Positions 41,030 through 51,400 of a DNA stretch of 64,000 nt are shown here, piece after piece. Position 1 is the first letter of the stretch. Each line of letters begins with the position of its first letter. The DNA is from Strigamia acuminata (taxonomy: Eukaryota; Arthropoda; Chilopoda; Geophilomorpha; Linotaeniidae): assembly GCA_949358305.1 (NCBI GenBank), contig OX442320.1:4356259-4420258 (forward strand), in the 5' to 3' direction. The notes beneath the pieces are model-generated. The model saw only the letters and a list, made by a program, of their open reading frames with translations, had not been told where the DNA came from and made no database searches. The position numbers were made by a program, and so were the translations under genes.

Positions 41030-42410
41030 ATAAGTTATCAACAACTTTAAATGATATCCATTAACTTGGGCTTAACCTGGTATGTTGAATTCTAGCATTA
41101 ATCGCAGACAAGAAATCAGAAATCAGAAAGCTGTGGATACACAATTGAACAGGTGATTTTATTCAATGAAAACATTGTTTATATATGCACTTTTCAAGCA
41201 GTGCCCTAGTGAAATTGTAAATATATATAAAAATATAAATATACATAAAAAAATTAATATATGCAAAAATATAAAAATATATAAATGTATAAAAGATATA
41301 AAGAAATATATATATACAAAAATATAAATGTATAAAAAAATATAAAAATATATGAAAATATATAAAATTTAAATCTTTAATCAATGTTTATTTTAAAGCA
41401 ATCTCTAGGTTTTTTTATATATATTTAAACAAATTAATGGCTCTTTGCTTAGAAAATAATAAATTTTTAATTGCTGCAGATTGCAGATTGTCTAATTTTA
41501 GACTTCCTTTCAAATTTCAACTATTTTAATATTATCAGTAGTTACTAAACATTTGATATTGCATTTGAAAATAAAAAACAATTCTTTTTATTTTAAACTT
41601 CTATTTCATATGTGTATCACTTTGTTGTTTTATTAAAAAGAATTAAATGACAATTAATAATACGCTAAACTCAGCCGAAAGGCCTATCGTAAGTTTAGCG
41701 CATTTTTAATTGTCATTTAATTCTTTTTAACAAAACAATTGTTTCTTTTTCCAGGAGAAAGAATAGCAAGTTGCATAGGCTCTTTCATTTTCCTCTTCTA
41801 TTTTGTAATACTTCTTACTCGAAAGCTGTAGCTGGATTCAAAATCTCTAAAACGCCTCTAAAACTCGTTTCGTGTCTGTACATGTGACGTCATTCCCATG
41901 TTATTCAATGGGAATGGGGCTGTTGCCTGCACTTGATTACGTGATCCTTCTCAACCAATAGGGAAGAGCTCAATTTCCAAATTACTCCAGCACGAGAGGA
42001 TATTAATCAACCGTTGAATGAGATGCTGTACTCTTGTGGTGGTTAGTTGCACTGAAAACAAAATTTGCGGGCTGAATTTTATTTTAAACAGGATTAGCCT
42101 GATTTCATAATTTATAAACCACTTTGTAATGAAAAACGAAGTGGATTTAGAGTTGACTGTCAATCTGACATCCATTTTAGTTAAGTAGTTTAGTGGTGGC
42201 GCTACTGTGCACAGGAAGTTGTAACAAACCAATCCACAAACAATCATTTTTCTCTGCAATATCAGAAAACAAAATGTACAGGTTTGTAGGGCATTAAATC
42301 TCCTACAAACTGACTTGTGAGACTGGTTCCAGAATTTATCGAAATGATTTGGTATCCATTATAGTTTTAGTTGTGTACAGGCGGCGCTACCGTCTTTCCA
42401 CGAACGCAAT
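41030..42410. mobile_element. one-armed relative of the DNA element at 26230-38606
   Basis: The left arm (about 41030-41215) matches the TIR of the other element, including an uninterrupted version of the element 2 target site (ACTT 41044-41047). It continues through an AT array, the hairpin MITE and sequence inverted relative to 37216-37880. The right TIR is missing, so it is truncated. About 370 bp (41740-42110) is not in the other copy. Confidence 0.6.
41633..41730 (+). repeat. 98-bp hairpin MITE
   Basis: Two 39-nt arms (41633-41671, 41692-41730) are inverted copies with very few mismatches, separated by a 20-nt loop. Copies at 61059-61156 and, inverted, 37528-37605. Confidence 0.8.
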
Positions 42411-42561
42411 GTCATGACGTTGTATTCGAGTTTTTTTATGCAACTTCTGAAAAATCGGAAGTGGAACGAAATTTGGCAAAAATAAATTAGATCATTAATA
42501 AATAGAAAATAAATTTGATAATTTCAATTGTAACAATCCCAAAATTTGAAATTAAGACTAC

Positions 42562-43005
42562 CGTACCGCCCCGTTTAAACGCCCGGGTTCATTCAAGCGC
42601 CCGACCCGTTTTAGCGCCTGACAGACAGCACCCCGAAAGTTTATAGGCGCCTGGCCCGTATTAACGCCGAGGTTCAAATAGGCGCCGGGTTAACGGGTAC
42701 GTCCAGATAACGTGCAGTACTGTTTCGTATTCGCTGGATGAAATATACACGAAAATTGACAATGCTGCCATTGTTGGCACTTCTGATCCAGGTGCCTTTG
42801 ATGTTTCGGACCATTGATAAGCTAAGTGAGACGTGTGAAAGGTAAAAGTACAAATTTAATTCAATAAAGGTTTATTTAATCCAAAAAAAAATTTCTTGAT
42901 CAATAATTTACATTGTTTTCTGGTTAAGCGCCCGGTTCATTTTACCGCCGGGCCTCAAATAGCCGCCGGGAGGCGTGGTTGAAAAAAAAATTAAATGCCC
43001 GGGCG
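42562..43005. mobile_element. MITE-like element with GC-rich CGCCCGGG arms
   Basis: Both ends carry inverted and direct versions of cgcccgggttcatt and gcgcccga/ggcgcc motifs (42570-42690 and 42925-43005), in AT-rich DNA. Similar in style to the ends at 3803-4833. No coding region. Confidence 0.45.
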
Positions 43006-43491
43006 TTGTTGCCGCGATGGGACTTATTCTACAAAAACTAATTCTCTGACTAAAATACTTAACTATACTCAGACTCACGATAAGAGACACACCACTAACA
43101 CCAGTTCCTATTGGCCGAGCCCACAGGAAACTGTGGCCGAGCCTATTTACTCCTTACTGTTGCCTGTATTATTCTACCTGGAAAAGTAGGTTTGTTGTGA
43201 TTGTAATTACTTTGATTATTTTCGATGCTTGAAATGATGTAAATTGATTAATATGTACTAATAAAATATTTTAAAAAGTCTGGAAGCAACGTTTTATGTT
43301 TTAACTTCAAAATTTATGATTGTTTAGTTCGTTAAATTTATCGGTTGCTTTCTCCAGCTGGTTGTTTTCAAATGTGTTATTGATTGTTATGTCTGGACAC
43401 AAAATGGCTTCCCGTAACTCAAGCTTTTGTATTTTGGCCTACTTTTATGTAGCCCTACACCAGTGAATAGGTGGCCAATAGGAACTGGTGT

Positions 43492-44964
43492 TGCAGTGGC
43501 CATGATGGTCACTGAGTGATTTGAAAAGAACAATTTAATATTATTATCATAATTTGTGTGCTTTATCGTGTTTTTCCAAGTGTTTTAATATTTATTGGAC
43601 AGAGAAAATTGAGAATTCCAGAGCAATCATCACGTTTTTCCAAATATCATTATGCTGTATCTAAAAGAATAAATATTTTGATGTTTTATTTCTTATATAA
43701 AAAAGACTAATTTCTTTATTCTCTCAATCATACTTAATATTGCACCACATTGAGCAAGGAGAACAGGTGATGCAAAATCACCACAGCAACCAGCCCTGGA
43801 TGGTGCACAGGATGTGCATCCTGCTCCCGGATAAAGGGTTATGGCGCAATCTAAATTCACATAAGGAGTTGTGGTGCAATTCACCTAGGAGTTCTGGGAG
43901 AAATTGCTCCCACAACTTCAGTTCAAGTCTCCTTTTCACCAGTACCAGTCATGTCATATTTTGCTCCAGTGTTTCTACAAACCCAGTAATAATATGATTG
44001 TGATTATCCTGCACCAAAGGAATTTGGATTCACCTTGCTGATAGGGTTAAGCAGCTAGGTTTCATCTTGCCAAAAGGGATTCTTTGGCTAGATTTTGTCT
44101 TGCTATTTGGGATTCAATAGCTAGATTTATCTTGCTCAAACAGCCAGTTTGAGCTGAGATTTCAGTGGAGTTTTGTAGCCAAATTGTGTGTAACAATTTG
44201 GGAGTTTATCTTTGCACTCAGAGCAAGGGAGTCTTAGCCTTGGACTTTAACAAGCGGGCGCCTCCTTGAGCGTTTAATCAAGAAGAAATCGAGTAGCGAT
44301 ACGAGATTTACTGTGTGAGACGTACGAGAGACGGACGACATCGCCGCAGCCTACGGAACCACCACGGGACCCGAATTGCGAGACGCCGCCCGAGACGGAC
44401 CACGACGACCAGCCGCCAAGGAATTTCTCAAGCCCGAGAAATTACCCAAACCACTGACCGTTGCGGAGGAGTTAGCAGAGGACGTGAGTAGTGTTGAATA
44501 GTGCGAAAGCACGTCCTTTCCGGATTTCCCGGCACTATTCTCGCCGTTTGCAAGTTGCGTTGTTGCCATTTGCAACAATCAAGAAGAAGTAACGAAACCA
44601 CGACGTTGCAAGCCAGCCACGTCGCGGGAGAAGTTTTATTGTTTCCGTATTACTAACATTTCGATTATTTGAAGTAGTATTGTTTAAATTACGCATTATT
44701 TGTATAATTAACCCAATTTTTCCCCGAATAAATAACAAATATTCATTTCAAGCAAGTAAAGTGTATTTTATTAGCCAAACCAGATTTAGGTAGTCAATTT
44801 TAGTGAGTTTAGTCTGAGAAGGAATATTAATTTAATCATTAATATTTCTCCTCATTTGGGAAGTTATTTGTTTAGAATATTAGAAGAATATTCAGGTTTT
44901 GATAAGACCCGTTGTGGCAACCCGTTGTATCTCATTTGCAAAGGTGACATTCGAGATCACAACA
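43492..44964 (+). repeat. element 3, 5' LTR (1473 bp)
   Basis: Begins TGCAGTGGCC and ends GATCACAACA. AATAAA lies near 44724. A 9-bp inverted repeat GAATAGTGC/GCACTATTC (about 44494 and 44531) could form a hairpin. Short open frames within it recur in every LTR copy and are not genes. Confidence 0.95.
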
Positions 44965-44966
44965 CT

Positions 44967-44993
44967 TGGGGGCCTGGCCTTTAGATTTGAACC
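44967..44993 (+). other. element 3, primer binding region (tRNA-Pro-like)
   Basis: TGGGGGC starts two bases after the LTR and matches the acceptor end of tRNA-Pro. Further on, GATTTGAACC matches a tRNA T-loop complement, but the spacing between the two blocks is two bases longer than expected. Confidence 0.5.
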
Positions 44994-45088
44994 TTAAAAA
45001 GTTTTGAATTAACTGAGGGACCTCCATCTTTTATTATTTTAGCATTAAAAGTCTGTTTCTTTCTTCTCTGTCATTTTCTCGACTAACA

Positions 45089-48000
45089 ATGCCACCAAAG
45101 AAGGACAGAACACGCCAACGAGGTGCGAGTACTTCACGTCGTGCAAAGACGCGAGGAGGAGCGACAGGTGCGGACGGCGCTGAATATTTTTTGATGCCCT
45201 CTCGTACACCGTCCACTGAGTCTGAACATGGACAAGCAGAGGGCGGACAACAGTCGCCAAATTTACTAACGCAAGATATGCAGACGGGAGAAACTCAAAA
45301 AGATGTTGCGCTGACACCTACCAAAACCACTGAATTTCGGCAAGAAGATTACGTGACTCCAACACATTCACGAGCGAGTAGTGTGAAGTCCAAAGACAGT
45401 AAGCCGTATGATAAATGGTCAAAAGAAGAGTTATTAGCGATGGTCAGAGCAACGAGAAAACGGGTGAAGGAACTGGAAAGTCGGCGCGCGACGCCATCGT
45501 CCAGTAGAAGCATTTCCACGTCGGGGACAACGTCACCAACACGTGAACTATTACGTGAAGTTAGATTTCGGATGCAGCAGTTGTTTAATGAGACACAAGA
45601 TGCAGTTGACGATACAGCACGAAGATATGAAGAAGGCGTACCGCTAACACAAGCAGATGCAACGGCGGCAGTAGAAGATGCTGAGAGGAGAACAAAAGAA
45701 TTTCACGGATTACGGTTGCAAGAAGATCAGCTGATAAAGCAGTATCACATGGAAGATCGTCATGCGAGAAAGCATCGTAAAGATCGTGAACAACTCAAAT
45801 TAGCATTAGATAAGCAGCTAAAAGACGTGCAGGACCAGATGGCCGTCGAGAAGGCGCGACTTGCAGATGCACAAAACGAAATCACGAAACAAATGGATAT
45901 CGGGAAAACTCGACTTGCGGATGTGCAAAGAGAAATGACGAGACAAGTGCTATTAGATAAAAAAAGGATGGAAGATGATGATTTGCGCCATAAGGAAGCT
46001 ATGCGAAAAATGGACGAAAACCTTCTGGAAGAAAGAAAGAAAATAGAAGTTGAACGAGTACGTGTAGAAACAGAACGTAAGCGTGTCCAAGCAGAAAGGG
46101 CAAAGTTGGAAACAGCCGTACAAGATGAGAATGATTATTTGCGTAGAGCGACCCTCGAAGCTCAAGAAGAGGCAGAGAGAGCGAAGCAAGCTTTACTGGA
46201 GATGAAATATTTGGCGCAATTACAGTATTCTCAGTCGCAACAAGAAGTTCCTACAGAATTTGTGATTGAAGACTCGTCAGCTCCAATCAAAAGGGGGAAA
46301 GTGAGTGGAATAATTCCACCAGACGACAAAAAATCAACAGCTTCACCCACGAGAAATAAAAATTTGCTGAATGTTATTGATCAACGAAATCAGAAGCATA
46401 ACACACCAGGAAAAGATAAATGCAATCCGGAAAATCCGTCAAGACAAGGGGACTGGTCTGAAACAGAAGGAACGGATTACAAAAGCGATTATCCGAAAAA
46501 CTTGAGCAAAGAATTATTAAAAGATCAACTTGATGCGAACAGAGAAGGGAATATGAACCTAGATAACACAAGTGGAGGACGAGGAATTACTTTCACTACA
46601 CAGTCAGCTGAGAATCGTGAAAAAAGGAAGTATTCACCCGAGCATGGAGCTGGAAGAGGTGCACAATTTCACGAAGAAAGTGATTATTCGCCAGAGCGCG
46701 AAAGAGAACCTCGTAAACATATTAGGACGGGTCAACCTTTTGAAAGAGGCAGAAATGAAGAAAATTCTCGTCAAAATTACGACCAAAGTCGAAGTGAGTG
46801 GGGTTCGTACAGAGAAAACGAACAAAACTACCGAGGTCGAAACTCACGTCAACAGCAGGATCAAGGTCGAGACAGAGGTCCACCACCAGGAGATTCTTAT
46901 CATGACCAACAGCAAAGAAATCACTCAAGCTATAATCGAAGTCGGTCGAGAGACAGAAGTAGAGGTTCAAGAGACAGTCACAGTCGGTCAAGATCGAGAC
47001 AAGGCGGGTCAATGCATGACGACGATCAAGATGCACAGTTGGGGAGAGAATGGCTAGAAAAATTTATTTCAGACAAGATTCAAGAAGGGTTGACAGGAAA
47101 ATCTGCAAGACAAAAAGCAATGGAAGCAGCTCTGCAGAAGAAAGTTAGAAAATACTGCGCAGTAAATTGGGTACATCGCATAGTGCGAGCAAGTGAAATT
47201 AAGTGGGATAGAATAAATCCAGATTTGTTTGACGGCAGTTGGTTAGCAGGAACACAATTTCTGGATGAAATTCTAAGATTGGCAAGGAGCCATGGAGCCG
47301 ATCCACAAGATGCATTGGAGAGAATAATTCCAAAGGCATTAACGGGAGGAGCAGCAGATTGGTTTTGCGAAAGTAGATTTACAAATTGGGATAAATTTGC
47401 AGCAGGATTCATCAAAGAATATGGCGAGTCTGGAGAGACTTTAATGAAATATTGGGACGATTTGCACCAAATGCCAGGTGAAGACATTAGAGAATTCTTA
47501 AAGAGAACTGAGGAATTAGTGAAACGTCTGCCCGATCATCAGAGTGATTCGACAATAGACAGACAGTTTCGAAAAGGCCTAACAGAATATTCTAAAAGTG
47601 TTCTTTTAACCACACACGTACCAGTGGAAAGTTCATTCAAGAAGTTAGCAGAATTCCTTAGAGATAATCAAGAATTAATAGATGAAACATTTTTAAAATA
47701 TCTGCCATTTATGGAACAAGAAGCTCGAAAAGACTTCTTACAACAGCAACTGGAATTTACCAGAGCAAACTCCAAAATGATGCAGCCTCGCTCAAGATTT
47801 CAGGCCAATCAAAAGGAAACTAAAGTAATAACGGCAAGAGGTTCGGGAGCTTCACCGCACCCACCACCCAGAGTTCCGATGACACCATCAGCAAAATGGG
47901 TGCATGACGTGGACGACGACGGGGAACCAACTGGACACACTTTATATCAGATGAACTTGCCAACGCGACAGGATGTGGACGACTTGATAGAAGCAGCTCA

Positions 48001-48388
48001 AGCATTCTTTACAAAAAGTAATGCAACGGCGCCGAAGTATCAACCGCCCACTCAACCAAAATCTGTACCAGACACGATAACGCCAACAAAGAAAGCCGCT
48101 AGGGTGGACATAAGAAAGACACCGCAAGAAATGGTGACGTCAATGCCGCCTGAGCCAGCTAAACCCACCGAGGAAGAGAAGCAACCGGCCAAAGTTGACA
48201 CTGGAAAGGCGGAAGAGATGCCTGAAGCAACTCCACGTGTCAAATTAACGCCCGAAACTTCACCTTGCCACAACTGTGGTCAAATAGGACATTGGGCGAG
48301 ACAATGCACGCAGCCGCCCAAGCCAGTATCCAAAGAGGAGATGCGCAAGGCAATTCGTACATTGACGGAATGCCTAAAAAACATGTAA
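45089..48388 (+). CDS. gag: element 3 Gag (long, coiled coil, SR-rich)
   Basis: 1099 aa from ATG 45089, about twice the usual Ty3/Gypsy Gag. A disordered basic N-terminus is followed by a long charged coiled coil (about residues 130-400, repeats such as RLADVQREMTRQ), an Arg/Ser-rich stretch with many RS dipeptides (about 590-645), a capsid-like domain (about 650-890: FDGSWLAGTQFLDEIL, AADWFCE, MPGEDIREFLKR) and one CCHC zinc knuckle at Cys1060 (CHNCGQIGHWARQC). It ends CTA-AAA-AAC-ATG-TAA. The coiled coil and SR region are additions to a normal Gag and could mediate assembly and RNA or nuclear-factor contacts. Confidence 0.92.
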   Translation: MPPKKDRTRQRGASTSRRAKTRGGATGADGAEYFLMPSRTPSTESEHGQAEGGQQSPNLLTQDMQTGETQKDVALTPTKTTEFRQEDYVTPTHSRASSVKSKDSKPYDKWSKEELLAMVRATRKRVKELESRRATPSSSRSISTSGTTSPTRELLREVRFRMQQLFNETQDAVDDTARRYEEGVPLTQADATAAVEDAERRTKEFHGLRLQEDQLIKQYHMEDRHARKHRKDREQLKLALDKQLKDVQDQMAVEKARLADAQNEITKQMDIGKTRLADVQREMTRQVLLDKKRMEDDDLRHKEAMRKMDENLLEERKKIEVERVRVETERKRVQAERAKLETAVQDENDYLRRATLEAQEEAERAKQALLEMKYLAQLQYSQSQQEVPTEFVIEDSSAPIKRGKVSGIIPPDDKKSTASPTRNKNLLNVIDQRNQKHNTPGKDKCNPENPSRQGDWSETEGTDYKSDYPKNLSKELLKDQLDANREGNMNLDNTSGGRGITFTTQSAENREKRKYSPEHGAGRGAQFHEESDYSPEREREPRKHIRTGQPFERGRNEENSRQNYDQSRSEWGSYRENEQNYRGRNSRQQQDQGRDRGPPPGDSYHDQQQRNHSSYNRSRSRDRSRGSRDSHSRSRSRQGGSMHDDDQDAQLGREWLEKFISDKIQEGLTGKSARQKAMEAALQKKVRKYCAVNWVHRIVRASEIKWDRINPDLFDGSWLAGTQFLDEILRLARSHGADPQDALERIIPKALTGGAADWFCESRFTNWDKFAAGFIKEYGESGETLMKYWDDLHQMPGEDIREFLKRTEELVKRLPDHQSDSTIDRQFRKGLTEYSKSVLLTTHVPVESSFKKLAEFLRDNQELIDETFLKYLPFMEQEARKDFLQQQLEFTRANSKMMQPRSRFQANQKETKVITARGSGASPHPPPRVPMTPSAKWVHDVDDDGEPTGHTLYQMNLPTRQDVDDLIEAAQAFFTKSNATAPKYQPPTQPKSVPDTITPTKKAARVDIRKTPQEMVTSMPPEPAKPTEEEKQPAKVDTGKAEEMPEATPRVKLTPETSPCHNCGQIGHWARQCTQPPKPVSKEEMRKAIRTLTECLKNM

Positions 48389-48421
48389 GCGCGATTCCTG
48401 CACGGCCAGGGGAACTCGCGC
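48376..48421 (+). promoter_or_regulatory. programmed -1 frameshift signal, element 3
   Basis: Slippery heptamer A_AAA_AAC (48376-48382), gag stop four bases later. After a 6-nt spacer, GCGCGA (48389-48394) pairs with TCGCGC (48416-48421), and inner TTCC/GGAA extends the stem. The -1 frame leads straight into pol. Confidence 0.85.
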
Positions 48422-51400
48422 CAGAAAAAATTTCGGAACTGGCCATAACAGAGGAATGTCGGATGGAAGAGATATTTGTCGCCCCATTTAGCGTAGCCCC
48501 ACTGAAAATGGTTTTGACCCCTCCAGAAGCCATTGGAACTATGAGAAAGAAGGGTGAGATAATTTATACAATGAAGGAAGGTCAAATTGTCGGAATACAG
48601 TTTCCACCGACAGAATTATCACTTTTGACGAAAATTAAAGAGGCAATAAACGCTGGTGAATCATTTTTTAAAGAGAAAGTTTACGAAGTGTTAAAAGAAG
48701 TAAAACTAGTAGAAGAAAATGAAGCTTTAGTGTTTTGGTCGAAAGTGAAGGAAAATTTTGAAAATGAGCCAACTATCGAAGCTCACGTGATGGAAGCACC
48801 ATGCACGTGGACAGATGTAGACGCATGTATTGAAGAAATGACCAAACTTCCGTCAATACCACAAAGAGTAAGAGTTTTTAAGGTCATAATACCTGAAGAC
48901 GAAATTTTGGAAAATATGACGACAATGGAGATTGTGACGGAACACGGAAGTGTAATGACCAATTTGGATTCAGGTGCGAATCGGAGCTGCATTTCATTGC
49001 CTGTAGTGCGAGCATTGGGAATGGAGAAGTTTGTTACTAAAGTAAGACCCAACATGGCAATAAACACCGCAGATAAGAAGGTGCAACCCCTGGGTTCAAT
49101 ACGAATACCTTTTCGGTGGTCGCATGGGGCAATGATTCATTCATTTCTGGTGCTGCCCCATGAAGTAAAATTTGTATTAATGGGCAACGACATCATGAAA
49201 CAAATGGGAGTACAACCAAACCCCGTCACAGGAAAATGGAACTTTGTCACCAATTTTAAAATTCCATGCGAATATGTTCCACAAGAAGTGCTAGATCAAC
49301 TAGAAAAGAAAAAAGAACATGCTGAATCAACTTATCGCACATTCAAGAAAGACTCGAATTTTGCAGCATTTCAAGCACGACTTAAAGTAGGAAATGGAGT
49401 GTCGAATTTAGTCGAAGAAGCGAAGCTTCAATTGAATGAAGCCGCGCAATTAGAAACAGTGCTAAAAAGATATGAGAAAATTCTGACAAAAACGCCCGGC
49501 AGAACGCACATTCTGCAGCATTCCATCGAATTGGACACAGAAAGACCAATTAGAGTGCCCTTTCGAAGCTGGAATCCGCAGAAGAGGGAAATTTTGCGAC
49601 AAATGTGTCAAGAATTAAAAGACAAGGGCTACGTGTCGGAGGCAGAGGGAGATTATGCAGCAAGGATTGTGCTAGTGTCGAAAGCAGGGTCAGACCCAAG
49701 ACTCTGTATCGATTACAGGCCAATTAATGAGCACACCCGCTATGACCCACCACAAATGCCGACGATAACAGAAATACTACGAGAACTTGGCGAATTCCAA
49801 TGGGTTTCCACAATCGATTTGACCAAAGGCTACTGGCAAATCGAACTACGGCCAGAGGATCGGCCAAAGACAGCCTTCTGGAGTCCCATTGGGAGATTGA
49901 TGTTTAATGTAATGCCATTTGGATTGGTAAATGCGCCTACTACATTTCAACGCTTAATTGAGAAAGTTTTAGGAGATGCATTCCATAGTTACGCATGGGC
50001 TTACTTAGATGACATCGTCATAGTTTCACAGACATACGAACAGCACATGAAACATCTAAATTCAGTGCTGAAGAAGTTAGAAAAAGCAAACTTGCATGTA
50101 AATCCGGAGAAATCAAAGTTTTGTAGAAAGCAGCTAAAATTTCTTGGCTTTAGTTTGGGAGTAGAAGGAGTGGCAGCCGACCCAAAGAAAGTCAGCGCCA
50201 TCGCGGAATTTCCGCCACTAACAAATCTGACCGAACTCCAACGCTTCTTGGGAATGGTCAATTTCTTCCACCGGCTGTTGAAGAACTTAGCCACCATTGC
50301 AGAGCCACTGCGACCATTACTCAAGAAAGGAGTAAATTTTGAGTGGAAGGAAGAACATCAAACTGCATTCGACCAAATTAAACTTCTGCTAACCGACTCA
50401 AAAACAATGATGTTACCCGACCTTAACAAGCCGCTGATTGTCCACACGGATGCGAGCAAAAAGGGGTTAGGAGCTGCATTAATGCAAGAGAAAGAAATTG
50501 ACGGCCAAATGATTGAGGTTCCATGTGTGTACATCAGCAGGAGTCTGCAGCAAGCCGAAAATAATTACAGTGCCACCGACTTAGAGTGTTTGGCGGTCAT
50601 CTGGGCTCTACGCAAATTCAGAGCCTATTTGGAGTTTACTTCATTTACTGTGCAGACTGACCACCAGGCCCTCCGATGGTTAATGCGACTTGAGGAACCT
50701 GCAGGAAGACTCGCAAGATGGCAGATGGAACTCATGTCGTATAGTTTCCAAATACAATACATAAAAGGACCAGCCAATGTTCTTGCAGACGCCATGTCAA
50801 GAGCACCAGTGGACTTGCCCGAAAATGATGAGGATAGTGGTGAAGCTGACGGTGACACTTCCTACTGTCCGACAGGGTCAAGCCACTGGAAATTCAAGAA
50901 CTGGAATCAGCTGCCAGTTCAAGAAGAAAAGCCGTCTAGTGACGACCAATTTGTCGCACATTGGTGCAATGTTTACAATGTAGGAGAAGCTCACAGTGAA
51001 GTGGAGAAAGAAGAGGAAGAATGGCAATATCTTCCGAGTACCAAGAATGAGATGATCAGTGCATTTATTGCCAAGGTGACGGATCAGATGGATTGTCATC
51101 CACCAACAAGGCAGGACTTTATTGATCACCAAATCGCTGACAAACAATGTCAACGAATACGTCATTACTTGGAAACTCAGCAGTTCCCACCACACATCAC
51201 CACGAGACTCCAGCGGAGAAAGTTTTGTAAAAGGACATCGCAACATATTCTAGAAGAAGGTTTATTGATGAGATATCATCCCACGATTACGGACGAATTT
51301 GATGATAGCAACAGGGCATTGAAAGTGGTAGTGCCAAGGTCGCTGAAACATCGAGTGTTGTGGTTAATGCACGGCCACCCTTTGGCGAGTCACTGCGGAA

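Larger units (their letters stand above)
38607..43491. repeat. tandem duplication, first copy (non-LTR part)
   Basis: Recurs at 58025-62917. Offset is 19418 at the left edge and 19426 after small indels. The first ~520 bp (to 39126) differ at many sites; the remaining ~4.4 kb differs at about two sites by eye. The first copy continues through element 3, so the duplicated unit is about 19.4 kb. Confidence 0.9.

Noticed and set aside
43740-43997. Short open frames repeated in each LTR of element 3 (and likewise in element 2 LTRs).
   Set aside because: They recur only because the LTRs are copies; no domain, no start context, and several overlap on both strands.
46572-47057. 161-codon frame overlapping element 3 gag.
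   Set aside because: It is the shifted reading of the RS-rich, low-complexity part of gag; long open shadows are expected there.
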